DNA from: Methanothrix sp.
GTDB taxonomy: Archaea > Halobacteriota > Methanosarcinia > Methanotrichales > Methanotrichaceae
Direction of reading: 5' to 3'
Assembly: GCA_011620785.1 (NCBI GenBank)
Contig: WOYM01000053.1
Location: 1 to 31,284, forward strand
DNA: 31,284 nucleotides
Shown here: positions 8,054 through 14,769 of the stretch, piece by piece
Layout: each line of letters begins with the position of its first letter
Numbering within the stretch: the stretch's first letter is position 1
The notes under the pieces: model-generated
Database searches by the model: none
Told to the model about the DNA's origin: nothing
Seen by the model: the letters and a program-made list of their open reading frames with translations, nothing else
Position numbers and translations under genes: made by a program

Positions 8054-11000
8054 TCCTCACCTGTCTTGTTGGAAATTCATATCTGCAGATCATCTCCAGG
8101 GCCTGCAAGCGCCTCGGATTCGACCTGCGGCTTTTTTCCACCCAGCGTCTGGATGATCAGCCCGGCTTGATAGATGAAGCAATAAAGTCTATGGAACAGT
8201 CAGACCTGATTTTCACTCATCGCGGCAGCGAGGCCCTTTGGGACGAGATCGAGTCCAGGATGAGTGAGATCGGAAAGCGTACACCCACAGTATGCCTCGG
8301 CTATGATCAATCATATTGGCTCAACTCCACAGCTCCGGCTAAGGTTGTGGTCACTGCCAATGCCTACCTAACCTACGGAGGAGAAGATAACATCAGCAAC
8401 ATGCTCCTCTATCTTTGCCGAGAGCTGCTTTCTATGGATGTGGTGGCCAAGCCACCTATGCCTATGCCCTGGGAAGGGGCATACCATCCGGATGCGCCGA
8501 GTCACTTTGACAATGTCGAGGATTATCTAAAGTGGTACGAGCCGGATGACTGCCCAACTGTGGGATTGCTATTCTCCCGGTTCTACTGGGTGAACCGAAA
8601 TCTGGCAGTGGAAGATGAGCTGATCAGGGCCCTGGAGAGAGAGGGGTGCAATGTCATCCCAGTATTCTCATATTCCGTAAAGGACACAGATCTGGGCGCC
8701 AGGAGCATGGCCGAAGTGGTTTCTGACTACTTCTTCACAGAAGGCAAGCCTCGAATCGATGCCATGGTAAAGACGTCTCCCTTCTTCCTGGGACAGGACA
8801 GAAACAACATGGGCGAGGCAAAAGGAAATAAGACCGGCATCGCTCTTCTTAAAACGCTAAACGCACCTGTATTTGAGCCGGTCCTCTCCAATCACATGAC
8901 TCTGGAGGAGTGGGAAGACGGAATTGGCCTATCCAATGATATCGGCTGGGGTGTGGCCATGCCGGAGTTCGAGGGAATGATCGAGCCCATTATCGTAAGC
9001 GCTGGCTCCCGGCGGGGTGATTATGAGGAGCGCACGCCTATTTTAGAGCGGTGCGCGAAACTTGCCAAAAGAGTTAAGAAATGGATTGATCTGGCAAGAA
9101 AGCCCGCAACCGATAGACGGGTGGCCTTTATTTTCCATAACAATCCTTGCGCCTCAGTAGAAGCAGCAGTGGGAGGCGGCGCGCACCTGGACACGATAGA
9201 GAGCGTAGCACTGATTATGAATAGGATGGCCGCCGCGGGCTACTCTTTGGAAAATGTCCCTGCTACCGGAAAAGAGCTTATTGAGACCATCATGGACCGA
9301 AAAGCCATCTCCGAGTTCCGCTGGACGCCTATCGAGGAGATTGTGGCCAAAGGAGGAGTTCTGGCCTATCTGACCAAAGAGGAGTATGAGCGGTGGTTTA
9401 ACACTCTCACCCCCAAGGTAAAGGACCGCGTCTGCGAAGCCTGGGGAAATCCCCCAGGAGAACTCAAGAACGACATTCCTGCCGCCATGCTCTACCAGGG
9501 CAAGATCGTGATCACCGGCGTTCAGTACAGCAACACAGTAGTCTGCGTGCAGCCCAAACGCGGCTGCGCCGGTGCGCGCTGCGACGGCCAGGTCTGCAAG
9601 ATCCTGCACGACCCGGATGTGCCGCCCACCCACCAGTACATGGCCACCTACCGCTATCTTGAGGAGATTTTCGGCGCAGACGTGCTCATCCACGTGGGCA
9701 CGCATGGAAATGTGGAGTTTTTGCCGGGCAAAGGCGTGGGCCTTTCTAAGAACTGCTATCCGGATATTTGCGTCGGCACCATTCCTCATCTTTACATCTA
9801 CAATGCCGACAATCCTCCGGAGGGAACCATCGCCAAGCGGCGCAGCTATGCCACGCTGGTGGATCACATGCAAACCGTAATGACCCAGTCCGGGCTTTAC
9901 GATGAGCTGCTGGAGGTGGACCGGCTGCTGGGCGAGTATGAAACCGCCAAATTCGACCACGCCAGATCCCATGAGCTGAGGCATCTGCTCATTGAAGCCA
10001 TCAAAGCGGCAAACCTCGACAAAGGCATGACGCTGACTGATGATATGCCTGTAGAAGAGATTGTGACAAAAGCCCACAATCAACTCAGCCGGGTCAGAAA
10101 TACGCAGATAGATTCCGGCATGCATATCTTTGGTCAGCTTCCAAAAGGAGAAAAACGGGTTGAGTTCATCAACTCCGTGATGCGCTTTGAAGGTAGCGGT
10201 GTGCTGCTTCGCAGTACGGTCGCGGCCATGATGGGCCTCTCCATGGAAGAGCTGCTGGCCGACCAGGGAGCGGTAAACGAACGCTACGCAAAATCACACG
10301 GGCAACTGCTGGAGGATATCGATGGACTATGCAAGAAATTAATCGAGATGACCCTGCAGGGCGACGGAGCGAAGCCGGACGATGTCTTGGGCTTTTCTAC
10401 GGCGGGTTATGAGAGCCGGCTCGAGGCTATTCGGGAGAAGGTCTTTGACCTTCAGACCAGGATGGAAGCCTCTTTGGAGATCGAGTCGTTGTTCAACGGT
10501 ATGGACGGAGGCTACATCGAGGCCGGACCCAGCGGTCTCATCACCCGCGGCCGGGATGATGTCCTGCCCACGGGCAGGAACTTCTACTCTCTGGACCCCT
10601 ACCGCGTTCCCACGAAGACCGCCTGGAAGGTGGGCTGCAAGCTCGGCGAAGCGGTGATCGCCAAACACCAGAAGGAAGAGGGCCGCTATCCGGAGAACAT
10701 CGCGTTCTTCTGGATGTGCAACGACATCATGTGGGCCGACGGCGAGGACATGTCGCAGATGCTCTTCCTGCTGGGCACGGAGCCGGTATGGCTTTCCAAC
10801 GGACGGCTGAAGGGCTTCAAAGTCATACCGCTGGAAGAGCTGGGTCGCCCCAGGATCGATCTGACCGTTCGCGTCTCCGGCATCACCAGGGACAACTTCC
10901 CCAACTGCATCGACACCATTGACGAAGCGGTGCAGGCGGTGGCGGCGCTCGATGAGCCTCTGGAGATGAATTTTGTGCGCAAGCACACGCTTGCCAATTT

Positions 11001-11856
11001 GGAGAGCGGCACGGCCAAGGACTGGCGCGAAGCAACGCTGCGCATCTTCGCCAGCAAACCTGGCACCTATCAGTCGGGCACAAATCTGGCCGTCTACGCC
11101 AGTGCCTGGAAGGATGAGAAGGACCTCTCTGACATCTTCGTCTACTGGAACGGCTATGCTTACGGCAAGGGCGTGACCGGCAAGGAGTCGCATCAGAATT
11201 TTATGAATTCGCTCAAGTCGGTGGATGTCACCTACAACAAGGTGGTCAGCGATGAGTACGACCTTTTCGGATGCTGCTGCTACTTCGGCACGCACGGAGG
11301 CATGACCGCAGCTGCCAGGCATCTCTCCGGCAAGGATGTGAAAGCCTACTATGGCGACACCCGCGAGCCGGAGCACGTCGAGGTGCGTGATCTGGCAGAC
11401 GAGGTCCGGCGGGTCGTTCGCACCAAGCTGCTCAACCCCAAGTGGATCGAGGGCATGAAGCAGCACGGCTACAAGGGCGCAGGCGACATCTCCAAGCGTG
11501 TGGGCCGGGTCTACGGTTGGGAGGCGACCACGCAAGAGGTGGACGACTGGATCTTCGACGACATCGCCAAGACCTTTATCATGGACGAGGAGAACCGCAA
11601 GTTCTTCGAGGAGAACAACCCCTGGGCGATGGAGGAGATGGGACGCAGGCTGCTGGAGGCCGAGCAGCGGGGACTGTGGAAGGCCGATCCCGAGGTGCTT
11701 GATGCTCTCAAGAACCTTTACCTGGAGATCGAGGGCTGGATGGAAGAGAGGATGGGCGATGTGCAGGGCGAGTTTCAGGGAGGAGCGATCGATGTCATCA
11801 CTGCGGATGAGGTGGCTGCCTGGAAGGAGAAGATGAGCAAGGTGATCGGGGCATAA
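8050..11856 (+). CDS. cobN: CobN/ChlH-like chelatase large subunit
   Basis: A 1268-residue protein of the CobN/BchH family (COG1429), normal length, soluble, no signal peptide. These subunits bind the tetrapyrrole and, with a ChlI/ChlD-type motor, insert cobalt or magnesium; some relatives linked to heme uptake remove metal instead. Recognisable core: HDPDVPPTHQYMATYRYLEE, GADVLIHVGTHGNVEFLPGK, and IAKRRSYATLVDHM. Just before it lies a Cys-rich stretch, VQPKRGCAGARCDGQVCK, with C499, C506, C511 and C516. The motor subunit at 3278-5320 is the obvious partner. It lies between two FecCD permeases. The start has GGAG 6 nt upstream. Base use becomes visibly more GC-rich after about 9540 and especially 10500. 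Cobalt versus magnesium versus nickel or iron specificity cannot be decided. Confidence 0.92.
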   Translation: MILTCLVGNSYLQIISRACKRLGFDLRLFSTQRLDDQPGLIDEAIKSMEQSDLIFTHRGSEALWDEIESRMSEIGKRTPTVCLGYDQSYWLNSTAPAKVVVTANAYLTYGGEDNISNMLLYLCRELLSMDVVAKPPMPMPWEGAYHPDAPSHFDNVEDYLKWYEPDDCPTVGLLFSRFYWVNRNLAVEDELIRALEREGCNVIPVFSYSVKDTDLGARSMAEVVSDYFFTEGKPRIDAMVKTSPFFLGQDRNNMGEAKGNKTGIALLKTLNAPVFEPVLSNHMTLEEWEDGIGLSNDIGWGVAMPEFEGMIEPIIVSAGSRRGDYEERTPILERCAKLAKRVKKWIDLARKPATDRRVAFIFHNNPCASVEAAVGGGAHLDTIESVALIMNRMAAAGYSLENVPATGKELIETIMDRKAISEFRWTPIEEIVAKGGVLAYLTKEEYERWFNTLTPKVKDRVCEAWGNPPGELKNDIPAAMLYQGKIVITGVQYSNTVVCVQPKRGCAGARCDGQVCKILHDPDVPPTHQYMATYRYLEEIFGADVLIHVGTHGNVEFLPGKGVGLSKNCYPDICVGTIPHLYIYNADNPPEGTIAKRRSYATLVDHMQTVMTQSGLYDELLEVDRLLGEYETAKFDHARSHELRHLLIEAIKAANLDKGMTLTDDMPVEEIVTKAHNQLSRVRNTQIDSGMHIFGQLPKGEKRVEFINSVMRFEGSGVLLRSTVAAMMGLSMEELLADQGAVNERYAKSHGQLLEDIDGLCKKLIEMTLQGDGAKPDDVLGFSTAGYESRLEAIREKVFDLQTRMEASLEIESLFNGMDGGYIEAGPSGLITRGRDDVLPTGRNFYSLDPYRVPTKTAWKVGCKLGEAVIAKHQKEEGRYPENIAFFWMCNDIMWADGEDMSQMLFLLGTEPVWLSNGRLKGFKVIPLEELGRPRIDLTVRVSGITRDNFPNCIDTIDEAVQAVAALDEPLEMNFVRKHTLANLESGTAKDWREATLRIFASKPGTYQSGTNLAVYASAWKDEKDLSDIFVYWNGYAYGKGVTGKESHQNFMNSLKSVDVTYNKVVSDEYDLFGCCCYFGTHGGMTAAARHLSGKDVKAYYGDTREPEHVEVRDLADEVRRVVRTKLLNPKWIEGMKQHGYKGAGDISKRVGRVYGWEATTQEVDDWIFDDIAKTFIMDEENRKFFEENNPWAMEEMGRRLLEAEQRGLWKADPEVLDALKNLYLEIEGWMEERMGDVQGEFQGGAIDVITADEVAAWKEKMSKVIGA

Positions 11857-11911
11857 GCCCGAGGATCCTCGCAGGATTAAAGATAGGCTCTAGGAATCCT
11901 CTTTGTGATAT

Positions 11912-11942
11912 AGTAATACAATTACCAAATGACTTATTAATA
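11912..11942 (+). promoter_or_regulatory. operator/promoter element, copy 2 (GTAAT-N3-ATTAC plus TATA)
   Basis: Inverted repeat GTAAT-ACA-ATTAC (11913-11925), then CCAAATGA and CTTATTAATA (TATA-like). It is identical to the element before SBP2 at 29 of 31 positions, while the flanks differ. It should drive the small ORF and permease 2. With the TATA at about 11933-11942, transcription would begin near 11965-11970, close to an ATG at 11970. Confidence 0.75.
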
Positions 11943-11969
11943 TTGTTATAAACCAACAGGATGATATCG

Positions 11970-12149
11970 ATGATCGAATCAGGAGAGAGTACGGCTGCCC
12001 CCGAGGGCGCAAACCACGACGAGTTCAGCCCTGTTGAGGGGCTGCCCAGCAGAAAGAATGAGCCCGATAGAGATTTTCAGCCGGCAACGATCATCAAGAG
12101 CAATGATTTTGGCCAATTTCATCTGAACGGATGTCCGAATCACAAATGA
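11970..12149 (+). CDS. small ORF ahead of permease 2, unknown function
   Basis: A 59-residue frame from ATG 11970 (an in-frame ATG at 11961 would add three residues). Given the TATA box at about 11933-11942, the 11970 start would be nearly leaderless, which favours it. The product is hydrophilic, with no signal peptide or membrane segment, and ends in FHLNGCPNHK, which contains a Cys and two His. Its TGA overlaps an ATG of permease 2 as ATGA (12146-12149), suggesting coupled translation. It occupies the position held by SBP2 in the sister operon but shows no resemblance to it. I do not recognise the family; it could be a leader or a non-functional remnant. Confidence 0.45.
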   Translation: MIESGESTAAPEGANHDEFSPVEGLPSRKNEPDRDFQPATIIKSNDFGQFHLNGCPNHK

Positions 12150-13246
12150 AAGAGAGGCTGCGCGCGGGCCAGAAGACTCGGCCCAGGACGACGGCTGCTC
12201 AGGAGCTGAGGGCGGAATACCAGAAGTTTATCGGAAGGAAGATGCTCTTTCTAGCTGCTCTTGCCTTAGGCATTGTATTGCTCGCGGGCTATGCTACCAC
12301 CCGGGGATCGGCGGATATAAGCGTGATGGATGTCTACTCCACCATCCTGGCAAAGTTCTTTCCCCAGTATTTCCAGACCACCTGGTTCTCAGACACCATC
12401 GTCTGGGGACTGAGGCTGCACAGAATCCTTATGGGGATCGTGGGAGGAATCGGCCTGGCCATTGCCGGAGCGGTCATGCAGGGCATCCTTAAAAATCCCC
12501 TGGCCAGCCCCTTCACCCTGGGCATCTCCTCAGCCGCTTCCTTTGGAGCGGCCATGGCCATAATCATGGGGGCGGGATTCATGAGCGGGGAATGGCTGAT
12601 CATCGGCAATGCCTTCGTTTTCACTCTTCTCGCTGCGGGGGCGGTCTATGGACTGGCAAAATATAAAGGGGTCACCCCCGAAACCATGATCCTGGCGGGA
12701 ATCGCCATCTCATACCTTTTCAGTGCCAGGACCTCATTTCTGCAGTATATTGGCCATGCAGAGCAGGTTCAGGAGGTGGTCTTCTGGTCGATGGGCTCGC
12801 TGGGCCGCTCCTCTTGGGATAAGGTCTGGATAGTCAGCGCGGTCATAGCCATCTGCCTTCCCTATCTTATCATCAAATCATGGGACATAAATGCCATGGG
12901 GACAGGTGACGAGACCGCCAAGAGCCTGGGGGTGAATGTGGAGAGGACCCGGGTGATCAGCATGATGCTGGTCTCGCTCATAACCGCCTCGGTGATATGC
13001 TTCACCGGCACCATAGGCTTCATCGGTCTGGTCGCTCCTCATATAACCCGGATGGCGATTGGGGGGGATCACCGGTTCCTGCTTCCCGCCTCTGCTCTGG
13101 TGGGGGCGCTGCTCCTCTTAGGAGCTGATACCCTGGCCAGGACCATTCTCGCTCCAGTGATTCTGCCCGTGGGAATAATGACCGCCTTTTTGGGGGTGCC
13201 ATTCTTCGTCTACCTCTTCATGCGCAGGAAGAGGGAGTTCTGGTAG
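12131..13246 (+). CDS. FecCD/BtuC-type ABC transporter permease 2
   Basis: A 371-residue FecCD-family permease (COG0609) with about ten membrane segments, closely similar to permease 1 from LRAEYQKFIGRKMLFL to the C-terminal FLMRRKREFW. The family landmarks GAVMQGILKNPLASPFTLGI and GTIGFIGLVAPHITRM are intact. It has no binding-protein or ATPase gene of its own next to it, so it must share components with permease 1 or use ones encoded elsewhere. Its N-terminus is about 12 residues longer than that of permease 1. An internal ATG at 12146 overlaps the stop of the upstream small ORF (ATGA) and may be the real start. It is driven by the second copy of the shared operator. Confidence 0.93.
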   Translation: MSESQMKERLRAGQKTRPRTTAAQELRAEYQKFIGRKMLFLAALALGIVLLAGYATTRGSADISVMDVYSTILAKFFPQYFQTTWFSDTIVWGLRLHRILMGIVGGIGLAIAGAVMQGILKNPLASPFTLGISSAASFGAAMAIIMGAGFMSGEWLIIGNAFVFTLLAAGAVYGLAKYKGVTPETMILAGIAISYLFSARTSFLQYIGHAEQVQEVVFWSMGSLGRSSWDKVWIVSAVIAICLPYLIIKSWDINAMGTGDETAKSLGVNVERTRVISMMLVSLITASVICFTGTIGFIGLVAPHITRMAIGGDHRFLLPASALVGALLLLGADTLARTILAPVILPVGIMTAFLGVPFFVYLFMRRKREFW

Positions 13247-13273
13247 GCATGCCTGTTCGAAGGATCCAATTGA

Positions 13274-13357
13274 TTATGGGTGCCTCATCTTCCTTTTTTT
13301 CGCCATCGCCTCCTGATCCAGACCGTCAACCGCACCGCTCAGGTTAGCATCAGCCAT
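13274..13357 (-). pseudogene. possible dockerin-like repeat remnant
   Basis: On the minus strand a 27-residue frame reads MADANLSGAVDGLDQEAMAK and then KRKMRHP. DANLSGAVDGLD fits the DxNxxGxxDxxD calcium-loop pattern of the dockerin-like modules on the two binding proteins in this window, for example DANIDGRIDSQD in SBP1. It may be a relic of another binding protein. It is short, so coincidence is possible. Confidence 0.25.
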
Positions 13358-13457
13358 TGGAATTTCTTATCATACAATTTGGCGATCATGCTAATTCTAT
13401 ATCTAAGCTTCATATATCATGAATTACTAACAATATATGGCTTAAAGGGTGGTCAGG

Positions 13458-13775
13458 ATGAAGAAAGAGGAATTCCTAAAACAGATTGAAGGATATGCAT
13501 TCCCTGAAATGTTCAATCAGGACCTTCTAGATCGTGCGGCAGAGATGTTCGGAAAGTGGGGGAAGACCGCTCATCTGGATGAAAAGGAGCATCTATTCGA
13601 GAGCTTTGGCCTGAACCCCCAGCCGGAGGACAGCGATGAGATCAAGGAGCAGAAGGCTGCTATCAGACATATCTGTTCCAGGATGATGGATGCAAGCATC
13701 AACCGCAGAGATGCTGCCGATCTCATCCGAAACTTCAACCGAATAAAAGATCCCGGCTTCAAGTGGCTGGATTGA
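13458..13775 (+). CDS. 105-residue protein of unknown family, paralogue of 22149-22469
   Basis: A small, charged, probably all-helical soluble protein with no signal peptide. It starts MKKEEFLKQIEG and contains MFGKWGKTAHLDEKEHLFES and, at the end, NFNRIKDPGFKWLD; the same three blocks recur in the protein at 22149-22469, and the shared MKKEEF start fixes this ATG (13458) rather than the GTG nine bases earlier. A GGTGGT lies 5-10 nt upstream. I do not recognise the family and no catalytic motif is evident. It stands alone between permease 2 and the methyltransferase and is followed by a hairpin at 13776-13794. Confidence 0.8.
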   Translation: MKKEEFLKQIEGYAFPEMFNQDLLDRAAEMFGKWGKTAHLDEKEHLFESFGLNPQPEDSDEIKEQKAAIRHICSRMMDASINRRDAADLIRNFNRIKDPGFKWLD

Positions 13776-13794
13776 ATCCATTTTTTTAATGGAT
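13776..13794 (+). terminator. hairpin after the 105-residue protein
   Basis: ATCCATT-TTTTT-AATGGAT forms a 7-bp stem whose loop and left arm contain a run of seven T. It begins right after the stop codon. A terminator function is likely from its position but the T-run is inside rather than after the stem. Confidence 0.45.
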
Positions 13795-13905
13795 CCCATC
13801 TCACCACTTACCACTAATGATGCCAATCCGGCGGCATGAGGCCGACAAGCTATAAATAGACCTCATCTTACAGGCCGATAGCTCATTGCTGGTGAGATCA
13901 AAGGG

Positions 13906-14757
13906 ATGTCCAGATCAAATAGCGCTTCTGAGTTTATGAAAGATAGGTTATGCCTGGAGAGAGAGGAGCTGGCCTTCTGGGAGCGACAAAGGAGATGCGG
14001 CGGCGACTGCGACCTCAAGATGGCCCGCGATCTGCCCGATGATACTCCCCAGTTCATATTACACCTGCAAAGGGAGTTTGAGGATAGGGCGGCAGCCTTT
14101 TCTTTTGCCGGATCAAGGGGCATGGTCCTGGATGCAGGGTGCGGCAATGGGGAGCTGCTCATTGCAGCCCATAAGATGGGCATAGCAAAGGAAAATGGGG
14201 CCAGGTTCATCGGCATGGACTTCTCGGCCAATATGCTTGGCCGGGCCAAATTCCGCACATCCGGTGATCCGAGGGTGGCATTTCTTCAGGGAAGCATAAC
14301 CTCGCTTCCCTTTGTTGATCGGTCATTCGACTGGGTAGTGAGCAGCGGCGTTCTCACCTGTCTTGCCACACCACAGTCGATGGCAGAAGCCCTGCAGGAG
14401 TTCAACCGGGTCCTTTGCCCAGGCGGAGGACTGGTGGTGGATTTCTTCAACCGCCTATCCCATTACACCCTGGCGAGGAGATATCTATTCGGAGAACGAA
14501 TAGCCCCGCCGGAGTATCTCTCCTTTTCAGAATTCCGGAATCAATTGGAGAATGCCGGCTTTCAGATCGAAGAGCATCTCGGTTTCGACTTCAAGCTCTG
14601 CCAAGGCTACTTGTTTATGAGCCGCTACAGGCCGGTCGTCGACCCGGCTTATCTGCAGGAGCGCATCTCCCAATTACTGGAGAAACGGATTTTGCCCGTA
14701 TGGCCCAAGCTCAGTCTTTTCGGATACAGGATATATGTGAGGTGCAAAAAGATATAG
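13906..14757 (+). CDS. SAM-dependent methyltransferase (class I)
   Basis: A 283-residue soluble protein with a Methyltransf_11/25-type Rossmann domain in its middle. Motif I is VLDAGCGNGELL (from residue 74), followed by FIGMDFSANML (motif II), LQGSITSLPFVDRSFDWVVS (motifs III-IV) and LCPGGGLVVDFFN. This places it with small-molecule methyltransferases such as the UbiE/MenG-like group, but the substrate cannot be inferred. The N-terminal 60 residues are charged and helical, with C31 and C35. GGTGA about 10 nt upstream serves as the ribosome binding site. It converges with the histidine kinase gene; only 12 nt separate their stops, so it is probably monocistronic. Confidence 0.88.
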   Translation: MSRSNSASEFMKDRLCLEREELAFWERQRRCGGDCDLKMARDLPDDTPQFILHLQREFEDRAAAFSFAGSRGMVLDAGCGNGELLIAAHKMGIAKENGARFIGMDFSANMLGRAKFRTSGDPRVAFLQGSITSLPFVDRSFDWVVSSGVLTCLATPQSMAEALQEFNRVLCPGGGLVVDFFNRLSHYTLARRYLFGERIAPPEYLSFSEFRNQLENAGFQIEEHLGFDFKLCQGYLFMSRYRPVVDPAYLQERISQLLEKRILPVWPKLSLFGYRIYVRCKKI

Positions 14758-14769
14758 ATTTTTTAGCGG

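Noticed and set aside
9154..10125. Long minus-strand frame (323 codons) inside cobN
   Set aside because: It lies wholly within a clearly conserved chelatase gene and shows no family features; GC-rich codon use creates such antisense frames.
10339..11535. Long minus-strand frame (398 codons) inside cobN
   Set aside because: Also antisense to conserved coding sequence, without start signals or recognisable motifs.
11860..11871. Perfect palindrome CGAGGATCCTCG after cobN
   Set aside because: It is only 12 nt long, without a loop or T-run, so a terminator role is not supported.
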